A stretch of DNA of 64,000 nt from Gavia stellata (Eukaryota > Chordata > Aves > Gaviiformes > Gaviidae). Position numbers and translations under genes: made by a program. Location of the stretch: positions 20,116,880-20,180,879 of the forward strand of contig NC_082603.1 of NCBI RefSeq assembly GCF_030936135.1, written 5' to 3'. Positions 39,801-48,720 of this stretch are shown piece by piece; the stretch's first letter is position 1; every line of letters starts with the position of its first letter. Below the pieces are notes generated by a model. The model saw only the letters and a program-made list of their open reading frames with translations. It did not search any database and was not told the origin of the DNA.

Positions 39801-42525
39801 AAAAGCTCTAAAAGAAGTAAAGAACACTTGCAGGTCTTACGCTAGGGAGATACCATGCATACAGTTTAAATTCTGCACAGGCAATGTCTGCATATAGTAG
39901 CATTTTTTCCTGCTTTTAGCAACAGGTTTCTAGCAATAGTTCAGATATTATGGCTGCTAACCTTATTTGCCACTAGGTGGAGGTAAAATTCTTTCTTACT
40001 GTCAAAACTAAGTATCTCCAGGAACACCATAAATACAATTTTAAAAGGAACACTTCCATCATGTGAGGGATCACTTATTGTCCATTTTCATTAATTGCAG
40101 CTTATCCATTTCGAGGAAGCTAATCAGAGTGCAATTTTCACTTCCACCCATGTGCTCACAGGATTATGTAGGAAGACAAGTGATTTATGATTTCTTTAAA
40201 AATTACCTGGTTTGTATATTGGCCACATTATCTTTTACTTTTTAGCAATAAAAGCTGTACTGTTAAAAGCTAATTAAGAAGATAACCTTTTGGGCTGTTC
40301 CTGTAAACTGTAGATAAATTTTACATTGATATCAATTTAAGTTATATCCAAATATATAACCTGCACAAATCAGGTCAGAAGAACAATCTAACTAGAGATG
40401 TGAAAAAACATTTTAAAATTATTTGGTGTTTAAGATAAAAGAATATATTTCAATTCAAATAATCACGTTTTAGCTCATAACTATGGCCACACTTAAAACT
40501 GCATAGAACTGCCTTTTTCTTGCTCATAAGCCAAGAGAAGTGCTTGATATCTTGTGATGCTTAAATGGCAGATTTTTTTTCTACAAAGCAAAAGACATCA
40601 ATCAGTGTCTATTGATATCTATCATTAAAAAAACCAAATTATATTCTAAAATCATCTTCTCACCAGATTCAGTGATTTGACAAAGATCAAAGATTTAAAA
40701 AAAGATCAAAAGATTTTCTTTCAATTGCTTAACTATTACTAAAGGCAAACATTTTGCACCCCATAATTCTGTTGTAATGCTCTTTATTTCCCCTGATCCC
40801 ACCTCCTCTCAACCCAAGATAAAAACATCTTCTACAAACCCATACCTGTTTCAGCATTCCTTGCTGCACTGCCTGCTACTCAGAGAGTGGTACTGTAATC
40901 ACTACTGTAGTAGCTGCATTTCTTCACAGTTTCTAATTTTTCTCATTCATAAAAAAAATCTTTCCTTTTCATTCCCTGGCATTAGTAACATTGAAGCGTC
41001 AAAATGCTTAAAGTATTCCAAAACTATTACTTTAAAGCCTAGTCATCATAGTACTTACCTATACCAGCCATAGAAAGATCAACTTCATCTTTTTTACCTG
41101 AAATATGTTATGATGTTATCAGTAATTATTTTTCCTAACAAAGTAACTACAAATATACAGTCCTTTCCTTGTTAGGGCAATGTTTAAAACCTCTCTATAT
41201 ATTTAAAACTAAACTGTGAAGAGGAAACAAAAAATATTCAGTTCAAATTTAACACAAAGATATGAATGAAGCCTTTTAAAATAGGTCTGTATCTTAATAT
41301 GTTAGCATATTTTGAGACTATGGAGATTTAAAACTCGTTTTTATTTTGAGCAGGTGGTCTCCGTAAGAGAGAAGCCAAAGAAACCTGTCATCTTGTGGTG
41401 CACACTGCACTTTCCATGGTTGAAAACTGCACTGACTGCTACCTGATAGCAATTACCATGTAAATCGTGTCATGTGAAGAGGAGGTAAATGGGCAAGGTT
41501 TGCTAACATCAGACAGTAGCAGAACTGGCAGGTGTGCAGGTAGGAGCAGATGTCAGTCCCCTCTGACAGTGGTGAAGTGGGCAGGCTTGCCCTGGGTGGC
41601 AGGGTGCTGCAGGAGCTGGGCTTTCTTCAGCTCCTGAGAGAGGGTCTGCAAACCTCACCGCAAGGTAGGATGGGAAGAGATTAGCACTGATGTGCAGAAT
41701 ATTCTCTTCAGCACAACAACTATTAATCAGCTGGGAGGGAAAGGGTGATTAAAAGGCAAAAGCCACTTCAGGAAGGTGGCTGTCAGGGCAGAAAAAAATA
41801 AAACCCAAGCCAGAGTACATCCCTACCTTTTCTGAGAATGTGCATGAATCACTGAAAAAAATATTTGTATATAGCAAAGGCTCGTTGGCCTCACACTTCA
41901 TTAACTATATACACTTCATAAATGACACAAGTGAGATAGTATCTCAGAAAAAACACAATAAAATGCACTGCAAAATTAAATTGTGAGACTTTGGTATATT
42001 TTCAAGTTCTATTATTGTACCTTTACAGTGTGATCCTGAGCACCTGAACTCCTGCTTCTGGGGGCACCTCTCTCTGCCTGATGCTCTCTCCCTGGGCTGT
42101 CAGCTTTTGTGAATCTCCCCACTTTAAGCCTCCCAATTTTCCATTCAATACTGTTATTATGACACCACAAGCTATTAAATCTAAACTACCCAGACAAAGT
42201 GTAAATATTGCAATGTAGCGTTGTTATGTTCCATATATTGGTTACAAAACTGTAATCAACACTTGTAGATCTCTGTTATTTATATAAAATAGCATAGTCT
42301 AATTTATCTCATGTTTACTTAAATGCATGAGCCCAAAATAATTAAGGTAGCTATCATGTGAGACCAGATTACTGCTTGTTTCATTGCTGCTGTACCTTAC
42401 ATACCAAGCTGTGTTTGTTTTCCTTTTGACGATTCCTTAGCTTTTTTTTCACCTTTCTGTTTCTTTGCTGAGGTTTTTGGACCTCCTTTCAAGGAGGTCT
42501 TGCCGGATATGAGATTTTCTGACAT
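18682..42525 (-). CDS. DNAI3: DNAI3 (WDR63), axonemal dynein intermediate chain, 22 coding exons
   Basis: This is a complete coding gene for the WD-repeat intermediate chain of inner-arm dyneins, which acts in the axoneme of motile cilia and flagella (family knowledge). The 22 exons are listed separately. Their lengths sum to 2736 nt, giving 911 codons plus TAG against 891 residues remembered for human, and every exon junction is in phase. The N-terminus is Lys/Ser-rich and poorly conserved. A conserved block begins at GHPEIFPLVFTTKTQEIF (about residue 54). The WD40 region runs from about residue 350 to 820, with WHPTIYG, LFWNIFDPIHPQ, VVLWDIS, ILFWDIP, IVYSDWK and IDIWDLL. The C-terminus is helical and Glu/Lys-rich. 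The start ATG at 42525 lies just after an acceptor, so a non-coding 5' exon is expected. The gene is head-to-head with MCOLN3 and convergent with SYDE2, as in human. Confidence 0.95.
19406..19539 (-). CDS. DNAI3: DNAI3 coding exon 21, residues 827-870, oddly framed
   Basis: The acceptor is TTAATAG and the donor is ACA/GTATGT. It encodes HANVLDYFEREVKYLKYCEQ, clearly family-like. It then crosses 9-bp direct repeats (19452-19482), after which the in-phase frame reads an unfamiliar TEMKWSWKHRGRK. The +2 frame there reads NEMELEAQREKT, which looks like the family. The splice phase to exon 22 fits the first frame. Confidence 0.8.
20956..21047 (-). CDS. DNAI3: DNAI3 coding exon 20, residues 796-826
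   Basis: The acceptor is ATCTTTCAG. It encodes KQHFLAVSDDLGVLHVLEI and ends WRNE. The frame-keeping donor is GAG/GTTGGT, which is weak. A consensus-like G/GTAAGA lies 4 nt downstream but breaks the frame into exon 21. Confidence 0.88.
21467..21671 (-). CDS. DNAI3: DNAI3 coding exon 19, residues 728-795
   Basis: The acceptor is AATTAAG and the donor is TCAA/GTATGT. It encodes NGPILQLSCSAG, WSLTRPGVFFIGRDDGNIDI and WDLLKKTHEP, the most conserved WD repeat in the gene. Confidence 0.95.
22352..22482 (-). CDS. DNAI3: DNAI3 coding exon 18, residues 684-727
   Basis: The acceptor is CCATTAG and the donor is ACA/GTAAGT. It encodes YTIHTETINTLQRSPFF, then DIILSIGGRNFAIWKEGVT, a highly conserved WD-repeat stretch. 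Confidence 0.94.
22881..22944 (-). CDS. DNAI3: DNAI3 coding exon 17, residues 663-683
   Basis: The acceptor is GGCATCACAG and the donor is GTTA/GTAAGT. It encodes DGTIVYSDWKMEIDSDSAKP, directly continuing FFVGTE from exon 16 as in the family. Confidence 0.93.
23154..23241 (-). other. Candidate alternative DNAI3 exon (not in the main model)
   Basis: This 88-bp stretch on the minus strand is bounded by acceptor TTTTTTGCTTCCAG and donor CATG/GTAAGTAAAG. It reads SPFPQTLEQSMNCKNQAP and on to YIHH without a stop. Joined to an extended exon 17 starting at 22967 (acceptor AATGTCAG), it would add 37 codons in frame. It has no counterpart in the family protein I remember, so it is only a candidate. 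Confidence 0.25.
23776..23906 (-). CDS. DNAI3: DNAI3 coding exon 16, residues 619-662
   Basis: The acceptor TGTTTCCCAG and donor GAA/GTAAGT keep the frame. The upstream AAACAG/ATG site would not fit the incoming phase. It encodes EKVQSLNTLEVPTKESPYTE and ends at ISTDFFVGTE, which matches the family's FFVGTE junction. Confidence 0.88.
24769..24856 (-). CDS. DNAI3: DNAI3 coding exon 15, residues 590-618
   Basis: The acceptor is TGAACAG and the donor is TCAG/GTAATA. It encodes INLCESDTNPEYGPIRISL and a short tail. It is weakly conserved, and was assigned from its position, phase and the PIRISL / PTKISL similarity. Confidence 0.82.
25612..25756 (-). CDS. DNAI3: DNAI3 coding exon 14, residues 541-589
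   Basis: The acceptor is TTTGCAG and the donor is AAG/GTACTG. It encodes SILFWDIPAKLPEQPSSEK and continues to DTFKHLDLCWKPLIK. It matches the FWDIRP...FLHLDLSWKPLTK region. Confidence 0.93.
26220..26910 (-). mobile_element. Old CR1/L3-type LINE fragment, antisense
   Basis: Plus-strand phrases such as CCTCTGATTGTTCCTTTTGCTCTACTCTGGAC, the ACCAAATTTTGCTCTCTCTGACC stretch and GCCTCAAAATCTTTAACTGC follow the order of a reverse-complemented ancient amniote CR1/L3 LINE as I remember it. It is heavily diverged, boundaries are approximate, and the assignment is by eye. Confidence 0.4.
27203..27276 (-). CDS. DNAI3: DNAI3 coding exon 13, residues 517-540
   Basis: The acceptor is TTTTTAG and the donor is CG/GTATAT. 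It encodes DNQMGAAFENRAEICVQLV and TCSPD, and ends in phase 2. It corresponds to the family's VFENRSGICCQLVTCS segment. Confidence 0.92.
29272..29400 (-). CDS. DNAI3: DNAI3 coding exon 12, residues 474-516
   Basis: This exon of 43 codons is in phase 0, with acceptor TTTCTAG and donor GAG/GTGAGT. It encodes VRYCAVSSIQYSHKKPVTDIHWL, matching the family's CAVSSIE...VITDIHWL segment. Confidence 0.93.
30104..30193 (-). CDS. DNAI3: DNAI3 coding exon 11, residues 444-473
   Basis: This exon of 30 codons is in phase 0, with acceptor CATTGTAG and donor ACG/GTGAAT. It encodes VVLWDISQHKEKLRNAK and then ITAVNT. The LWDIS motif closes the WD repeat started in exon 10. Confidence 0.9.
30632..30721 (-). 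CDS. DNAI3: DNAI3 coding exon 10, residues 414-443
   Basis: This exon of 30 codons is in phase 0, with acceptor TTCTCTCTAG and donor CAG/GTGTTA. It encodes LMLECPEDIYCFRFSPS and NPNIIAGGCINGQ, a conserved WD-repeat core. Confidence 0.94.
30825..30949 (-). CDS. DNAI3: DNAI3 coding exon 9, residues 372-413
   Basis: The acceptor is TCAATCAG and the donor is CAG/GTATTT. It encodes GIIAVSARQQLSYE through VVLFWNIFDPIHPQ, a WD-repeat strand ending in the conserved DPIHPQ. Confidence 0.93.
31865..32055 (-). CDS. DNAI3: DNAI3 coding exon 8, residues 308-371
   Basis: The acceptor is CAAAACAG and the donor is TATG/GTAATG. It encodes MEIALQQNEIMNAFFDDW and then CVCWHPTIYG, the start of the beta-propeller region. 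This is a close match to the family. Confidence 0.94.
32736..32852 (-). CDS. DNAI3: DNAI3 coding exon 7, residues 269-307
   Basis: The acceptor is TTGGTTAG and the donor is TTAAG/GTAAAA. It encodes TYPKNAATQYFPRQLSNEEKE followed by a helix with LSSEKLKEFL. It completes the Trp codon from exon 6 and ends in phase 2. Confidence 0.9.
33143..33342 (-). CDS. DNAI3: DNAI3 coding exon 6, residues 203-268
   Basis: The acceptor is TTCCAG and the donor is TG/GTAAGT. It encodes IKYMISRVRRKFGAPILF through LEKDVGVQTVP and IQTKW, with the Trp codon split into the next exon. It matches the family's segment before the WD region. Confidence 0.93.
34841..34999 (-). CDS. DNAI3: DNAI3 coding exon 5, residues 150-202
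   Basis: This exon of 53 codons is in phase 0, with acceptor GTCACAG and donor AAG/GTCAGA. It opens with a Glu/Lys low-complexity stretch after PPET, then the conserved YKPPVHKPWVSLGSEKEVEEE segment. Confidence 0.92.
35000..35941 (-). other. DNAI3: DNAI3 intron with a tandem duplication
   Basis: This intron between coding exons 5 and 4 contains the 62-bp direct tandem duplication described separately. The rest is AT-rich and unremarkable. Confidence 0.8.
35345..35467. repeat. 62-bp tandem duplication
   Basis: Two adjacent copies, 35345-35406 and 35407-35467, share the unit that begins TTTTAGTTCTCCTGATGC. They are identical apart from the final base, where the second copy's match stops. The near identity in an intron implies a recent duplication or an assembly artefact. 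Confidence 0.95.
35942..36046 (-). CDS. DNAI3: DNAI3 coding exon 4, residues 115-149
   Basis: This exon of 35 codons is in phase 0 on both sides. The acceptor is AAATAG and the donor is AAG/GTAAGA. It encodes EYPGEELLVVFDAKF through SEEAKENFLK. Confidence 0.92.
36605..36786 (-). CDS. DNAI3: DNAI3 coding exon 3, residues 54-114
   Basis: The acceptor is TTCATAG and the donor is CTA/GTATGT. It encodes the strongly conserved block GHPEIFPLVFTTKTQEIF through SDFHPVKKVVL, which matches the human protein closely as I remember it. Confidence 0.93.
38495..38640 (-). mobile_element. Degraded CR1 LINE 3' fragment, antisense
   Basis: The plus strand reads AATCATAGGGATATTGATTGGGAAAGACCTCTGAAAGTCATC...GTCCAA. 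This is a diverged form of the reverse complement of the avian CR1 3' end (TCATAGAAT...GGTTGGAAGGGACC...GATCATCTAGTCCAA, from memory). The element's outer limit is unclear. Confidence 0.6.
39556..39614. repeat. AT-rich imperfect tandem repeat
   Basis: There are several imperfect copies of a TCTATATTATAG-like unit, partly self-complementary, in a DNAI3 intron. Confidence 0.7.
41059..41097 (-). CDS. DNAI3: DNAI3 coding exon 2, residues 41-53
   Basis: This is a 39-bp micro-exon with acceptor TTTCAG and donor ATAG/GTAAGT. It encodes GKKDEVDLSMAGI and keeps phase 1 on both sides. It is too short to stand out as an open frame and was found by phase and splice sites. Confidence 0.78.
   Translation of the reverse strand, partial: VKKMKLIFLWLV
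41098..42404 (-). other. DNAI3: DNAI3 intron between coding exons 2 and 1
   Basis: This is a 1.3-kb intron with a GC-richer patch at about 41500-41780. Nothing is recognised in it. Confidence 0.7.
42405..42525 (-). CDS. DNAI3: DNAI3 coding exon 1, residues 1-40
   Basis: The acceptor TTTCTCTAG lies 14 nt before the ATG (exon begins at 42539) and the donor is TTG/GTATGT. It encodes MSENLISGKTSLKGG and a Lys-rich run, then leaves one base. The start was chosen because it is the first ATG after the acceptor, with A at -3. A lysine-rich start also occurs in the human protein. Confidence 0.82.
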
Positions 42526-42539
42526 TTTTTCAGATTTCT

Positions 42540-45500
42540 CTAGAGAAAGATACATATCATGAATAAACTTTAAGCAGACAACGGAATGCGCCATATGAGT
42601 GAAAATTTGATGTGTGACTTTATGTAGTTTATCATTATAGTAATATTTTGATATGCAGCCAAAGGTATGTTCCATAATTTTAAATCATAAACTGTATTTT
42701 GATATGATATGTAATAAATAGAAATACTTCTTCTGTCTAGGATGATTAAGTATGGAAACAGATTAACCAAAACAGTGAAAGGTTAAATTGGGATACGGGT
42801 TTCCCTTAGAGAAAGCTAAGGACCTGAGCTACAGTGGGAAAAGCACAGGTTAAAATTCTCCAGTTGTAAATATTTGTCCCAATATCCTTAAGTGTAAATC
42901 ATTACTCAGCTGCATTTCTGTGCTTTTGTATTTCTAGTTTATTTTTCAGTGTAGCTCTGTGGAGGACAAACTTGGAAAGAAGTTGTATGCATAATTACAT
43001 GTAGCAACCACACAGCTGGAGACAATACTGTATAGAAGGCTACTCTTGTTTCATTTACTCTCCTTCTTCCCAGTATCTAGAATGAGGATGAGAACAGCAG
43101 CGTAGAAAAGGCTCAGTTCCATCGCAAAGAAGGAAATGCAATGCAGCCTGTTTACTGTACAGGCCGGACAGCACACTGCCAGCACCATCATGTGGAAGGT
43201 ACACACATAGCAGCCGACAGAACAACTAAATCGGGATGGTCCAAATTCTGGTAGGAGAAGTATTGAAAATTGTTTGATGTTGTTATTGAACAGCTAGAGG
43301 CATTCAACTGGGATAAGGACAATGGGACTCTCTGTTTGTGTCCTCCCTCTTCCATGTTCCCACTTTTTTTTAAGACTGTAAGCTGGCTGGGAGATGAACC
43401 ATTTTTAAAATGTCTACCAAGCACCTACAGTATTTGGATGTTATTAAAATTTTAACACTAATAAGAGGAAAGCAGATGCACTTATAGGACAGAAAGAGAT
43501 GGCACCTTCATGACTCTGTCATGACTATTTCTGATGAACTCTTACAGGAGCTACAGCCTGCACATGTGAACAGCCCATTTACTGTCAAGATGCTTAAGGT
43601 GAAAAGGTGAGTTTATAAAATAAATGTTCTATCTTGAGACTTTCCCAATGAAAGGCCTAAATTAGTGTAAGCGTTAAAACAAACACGCCGTGGCCTGTGC
43701 ATTTGCAATTTCAGTGGTCATCCTGGCTTTGGGATGGTCTTTCATTCCCAGACTGAGAAACAGTGTTTCTCTGTTTTGTAACACAGTTCTCAAAAACTCC
43801 AGAAGCAAGCAATGTAATTTTAGCTTCCAATCTGAATTTCAGTTTGGAGATGGCCACTGATGGCAAGATATAGGTCACGGATTATAGCCTGGTGGTATAG
43901 CCTGGGTTTGGGATCTGTGTTAACTTCCTGTGAATTCAAGGTAAATTTTGCTGTTGACTTTAATGGGAGCAGAGTCTGACACTCTTATTACAGTTATGCA
44001 TTTTTCTTTTTCACTCCAATCAAAATAGAAAAATATACTCTATAAATCCTTAGGCTCTCTTCTTTATCGTACTGGATCTTGCAGATCACAGGTGACAAAC
44101 TGCATCCATGGGATGTTAGTGCATTTCTCTGTTGTTTGATCATTATGACAAATACAGCCCCCTTCATTAATCCATCTGAAGAACTGTAGCAATTAAATCT
44201 TCTGCTTTTTCCAAAAAGCAATGATGCTACCAATGCAAAACAGATTAATGTTTCGGAATTCTGCAACTTTTGCCTTGCAGGGATGATGTTTTTGGAAGAT
44301 TAAAAAAACCCCACAAGTCATGTATAACGAATGTAAGGAGAAAGGAGTTTTTTCTGCCCTCATTCTCACAGTCTTTTTGTCACATACAGGACTGCAAACA
44401 CTGACAATACATTTATGTCTAACATTCAGTATATTTTCCCAGTTATAATCTTTCAGAGGAGCCTCTACACTTAACAATATGCTTAGTTTATAGTTCTGAA
44501 ACACTTAGGGCTACCTAACTTAGAGTGCATGTCAATTCAGATGGTTAAAAGAGGCTAATTTTTCCTTATTAAAAAAAAATAAAGCACAAAGGTGTTTCTT
44601 ATCCATCTCCTTGTATATTTTATGGAAAAAAAATTGTGACCCATTCTGTAAATGGATTCTGTGAAAACTCTAATTTGAAACCAGCCTTGATGCCTCTGGA
44701 TAAAAGAGACAGCCCTCCAGTATAGGAGGAAAGGCCAGCTGTTTTAGAAACTAGTTGAAGGACAATATGAACCATCACATATATATTACAGTCACATTGT
44801 CTTACTTCACCATTTCCTAATTATACACTGAAAGAAAGCCAGTTTGGAAATTTTGAGTTCGTTTTTCTGCGTAACCTAAACCCTAAGTCACATGAATAGA
44901 GGAAACACTGAGAGGGCTGAGATAAGTCACATGTCTATGTTTAGTACAATTAACTTGCAAGTAAAAACATCCCTTTTCCTTCAACTGACAAGTACATTAT
45001 ACCTATAAAAACAGTTAAAACTTTTGAAAATTGTCTCCCAGTAATGCAGTTCCTCCTCCTTTACTGAAAGAATTGTGTGTAAAGGTACACACAGCACTAT
45101 ACAGACAAGGGCAGTGCTGGTGAAGGCAGTGTCAGTGACTGAGTGTATGTATATGCATATGATAATACAAAAAGTATCCCTGTTGAAGGGTTGCAAATGA
45201 ATACAGCAATCAATAGGACTGTTTGTAGTTCCATCTGTGATGCACAGAACCTCACCAACTGGAAAGCAGATAGAAAAGTACAAAGTAACTATCTCCTTTT
45301 ACAATATTCCTAACACCATATCGCTGCTGCCCATTTCTCATCCTGTGGGCATATGATTGTCAGCAGTTAGGAAACATGTAAGGCCTCCAAAGAAAGCAAA
45401 GGCAGAACTTCTATAAACTTCTCTGGAAGCATAACCAAGCCCATAGCCATTTACAAAGTATGTATGCAAAGGTTTTTTTGCTACTAACCCCCAGGTGCTC

Positions 45501-48349
45501 CCTGCAGGAAACCAACATGCACTGAGAACTTCAAAGTAAGTACTGAAGAGCAATCTTTTGCACCCTTCCTCTTCCATAAAATAAATAAAGGAACAAAAAT
45601 CCTAATGGTTCTTAATGTGTAAGATAAAAGCTAGTATTTTCAGAAGTTACCTCTTACTTCAGAGGGTTGATTTTTTTCACTCCCTGAGTTTTTACACAAA
45701 GTACCAAATCCTATCAAGAAAACAATGAAAAAATTGGTGTCTGTATTAGAGGACTGTCTGAAAATATGACAAAAAAGATCATTTCTTTAATCTGTGGTTA
45801 GTTCACATCCTCTTAGGGATATTTCTATATTGCTTATTTAGAAAGGACTCTAATACATGTATTTGTCCAGAAATATACAAATGTATTATGCCTTTCCATT
45901 AATGCTTATATAAAATCATGATTCTATGATTGAAAAGAGATTTTAGAAACAACATTTAAATTAACATAATTTTAAAAATTTAAGAGTGCAAAACCTACAA
46001 AAAAGAATAGCCCTTGAAAATCAATTGTCATAAACTGCCATATATTTTATTTTTAAAAAGTAGGTAATGTACTATATTAAAATGTCATTAAATATGTTCA
46101 GTCTATTTTTTCAGCAATTTTGCAGTGGAACACAGTTTTACATTATTTGATTGGTAAAGCCCAAGTAAATATTTGACAACTTTGTTTGACATTTTGTAGC
46201 CTAGTTTATTTATAGATGGCTGTAATATTTTGAACATTAGGCTCAAGAGAAAAAATAAGATCAGCATGTTCTCCTAATCATTTAGTGTACTGAAACATTT
46301 ACAATTACAAAACAAATCCGTGAAGTTGCTAGGTACTGCAAAAAGGGAAAGTTAATTAGCTATCAGTGCTACAAAAGATGCTGTCTGAATTGAGGACACA
46401 GAATGATTCATTTGTTGCCTAATTGCATGATTTAAGGCCAAGCCTATGTGCATTACTAATTTAGCACTGCAATTTACTACAATTTGGAATGACAGAAGAA
46501 TTGAGTGCACTTCCATTTAACAAAAGCGCTACAAGGAAATTATAAAAAACATATGCTACTTGGTTTTTTGTTGTTGTGTCACTATCAAGCTAAAAATCAC
46601 ATTTCTGTCTGTAAACATTTAAGAACTTCTTAAAAATACCATCTTGAGAATGACCTAATCTCTCCAGAAATTCATGTCCAATGTTCCCTTTAATTGCATT
46701 TATTCTACTTTGCTCTACACAAAGAGCAAATAATACAAACACCTAAAGTTTGTATTACTGATAATGCTTGTGCATATTTGGACACAACTTCATTGTATAA
46801 GTCATAGGGAGTAAAGCTGAAGTTTTGGCAACTGCCAAATCATTTCAGCATATTAACAGTTCTGTTTGAATGTACCTGATTTCACACATACAGCTTTTCA
46901 TTAAATTAGGCCTACTTGAACCAGGTGTAGATTTTGTTATTTGATAAAAAACAGTAGAGGCAGTTACAGGCTCTGGGATGATAAGTACGATACGTGTAAA
47001 ATTAGGTTAAGAATTGATAAGAAAGGCATAGAGAACAAAATGGAAAATGTCATTAAAACATAGGATAATACTGTGTTCTGTTTCTCTCCTTTCTTCCCTT
47101 CAAAGAGAAATAGAATAGAATTGGAAATGTATAACATGGATGATTGAAGATACGGAACATGTTTTGTACTAGGAATAAACTAGGCTTCTTTTTAGCCTGG
47201 ACTGAAGAGGATATGATAGAAGTCAATAAAATCATGAGAGGCATGGAGAAAGTGACCAGGGAATGATTATTCATGGTCTTTCATAATACAAGATCTAGCT
47301 GCCATCACATGAGCTTACCAAGGGACAGACTGAAAGCAAACAGAAGGAGTACAGAAGTATTTGGTTGCACAATAGCTAGTTGAATGATGGAGCATACTGC
47401 CTGCGGACAAGAAAGCTGCCAAAAGTGCACAATTTCAAAAAGTAACAGGGCAAACTGACAGATGACAAATTGAGGGCTACTAACAATAATGACAATACCT
47501 CTGGCTGTAGAAATGAAGCCATAAATCCAAGGAAAAAGGGTGCAAAGAGTGGAAGTAAGGCTTTAGTGTAATCTTGCTCAGGCCCTTACTGGCCCAGGCA
47601 GAACTTCTGGTGTGAGCCAGTACAGCTGGTCTACATTATTAAAATTTATTAACAATTTGGTCGGTACTCCAGTAGTTAATAAGTATTATATTTAAGTTGT
47701 CACAAAAGTTGTCACAACATGATCCTGTCAGGAAGCAAGCAGTAGCATATGTTGCCTTGTTACGAATTTTGATCCAGAAACATTATATTGTAAAGATTTA
47801 CACTAGATAAGAGTTTATCCATTTAAGGAAAGGTAAGAAAAATAATAATCTAATCTTTGAACTGTGAGAAGTAGGTTGCTGGATCAAAATAATGGACTGA
47901 AACGGGGACGGGGGTTGGACTTTGCAGGTCATTCGCAGAAGCAGAGGGCTCCTGCCGGCGGGGCTGAGGCGGCTTCGCTCCACCGGGAGGGGAGGGTTGG
48001 CAGCCGCCCGGGTCTCCTCACTAGCACCCCTCCAGCCTTCGGCACAGCCACCCTCGAGGGCCGGCCGGGCCCTCCCTCCCCCCCCCCCCGGCCAGGGGGC
48101 AGAGGAAGACGCGGAGCCCGCTGGCAGGTTACGCGGGGAAAGAGGCGGCTGAGGCAGCCTCCGTCGCACGGAGCAGGCCGCGGGCTCCGCGGCGCAGCCT
48201 CGGCCCGGCCCAGCGGGTATTCCCTGTTGGCTGCTGCCCGTGCTCTCAAGCCTGTAATTTTTCACCCGTTTCCACTAGCGCAGCGGGGTCGCTTCCTCGC
48301 GTTGCCGGGTCCCCTTCGCCCCCGGCCGCGCCCGCCCGGCCGCCCCTAC
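42540..48349 (-). other. DNAI3: Probable DNAI3 intron 1 (5' UTR intron)
   Basis: This 5.8-kb stretch lies between the first coding exon and the CpG island. It is inferred to be intronic because coding exon 1 opens with a splice acceptor. It contains an old LINE fragment (about 47190-47650). No conserved exon was found. Confidence 0.6.
47190..47650 (+). mobile_element. Old CR1/L3-type LINE 3' fragment
   Basis: The text GGATATGATAGAAGTCAATAAAATCATGAGAGGCATGGAGAAAGTGACCAGGGAA, and later a GGGCTACTAACAATAATGACAATACCTCTGGCT stretch, track the 3' end of an ancient amniote CR1/L3 LINE as I remember it. The copy is diverged and indel-rich, and the boundaries are approximate. Confidence 0.6.
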
Positions 48350-48380
48350 CTGCGCGGCGCCGCGTCCCTGGCGCCGCGCG

Positions 48381-48394
48381 GTTGTCGAGGCAAC
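48381..48394. promoter_or_regulatory. RFX X-box-like site
   Basis: GTTGTCGAGGCAAC is an imperfect palindrome. It differs by one base from the RFX X-box pattern GTNRCC-N(0-3)-RGYAAC. RFX factors control ciliary genes such as axonemal dyneins. The site is about 30 bp upstream of the candidate first-exon donor of DNAI3. Confidence 0.65.
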
Positions 48395-48512
48395 GGGGCG
48401 GGCCAGGATTGACGCTTCCGACAGGCAATCAGCGCTCTGCTTTTCAAACCCGCCCCCGTGAGGGGAAGCTGCTATTGGGGGTTCCTCGCAGGAGGGCGGC
48501 AGTTCAGCTAAA

Positions 48513-48531
48513 ACTACGCGTCCCAGCATGC
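48513..48531. promoter_or_regulatory. ZNF143/Staf-like site
   Basis: ACTACGCGTCCCAGCATGC resembles the ZNF143 SBS consensus ACTAC-A-A-YTCCCAGCATGC, with differences in the AAY spacer bases. Such sites are frequent at CpG-island and bidirectional promoters. Confidence 0.6.
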
Positions 48532-48720
48532 TGTGCGCGGGAGGCTTCCCGGCGCCTGGGGTATATGGGCAGCAGAGCATGACGGGGTCTGTAGGCGGCA
48601 GCTAGTGGCAGCGACCTCTGCGGACAAGCCACCCACGGCACCCCCGCCCCAGCATCTCCTCGCCATTAGCTGCCAGGCAGTGCTGGGGGCTTCTCCAGCT
48701 GGGAAGGAGGTTTAGGTGAT

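Larger units (their letters stand above)
36787..41058 (-). other. DNAI3: DNAI3 intron between coding exons 3 and 2
   Basis: This is a 4.3-kb intron. It holds a probable antisense CR1 3' fragment (about 38495-38640) and an AT-rich imperfect repeat (39556-39614). No coding exon is recognisable. Confidence 0.7.
47930..48720. promoter_or_regulatory. CpG island 1, presumed DNAI3 promoter
   Basis: An abrupt GC- and CpG-rich block in AT-rich surroundings, upstream of minus-strand DNAI3. It contains a donor-like CAG/GTAGGG on the minus strand at 48350/48349, which could end a non-coding first exon. Just upstream of that donor are the X-box-like site, a GGGGCGGG box (48395-48402) and an inverted CCAAT (ATTGG at 48474-48478). 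The transcription start is not determined. Confidence 0.7.

Noticed and set aside
47864-48412. Long open frames on both strands in CpG island 1
   Set aside because: They are Arg/Pro/Gly/Ala-rich in several overlapping frames, which is typical of GC-rich sequence with few stop codons. No domain or family resemblance was seen.
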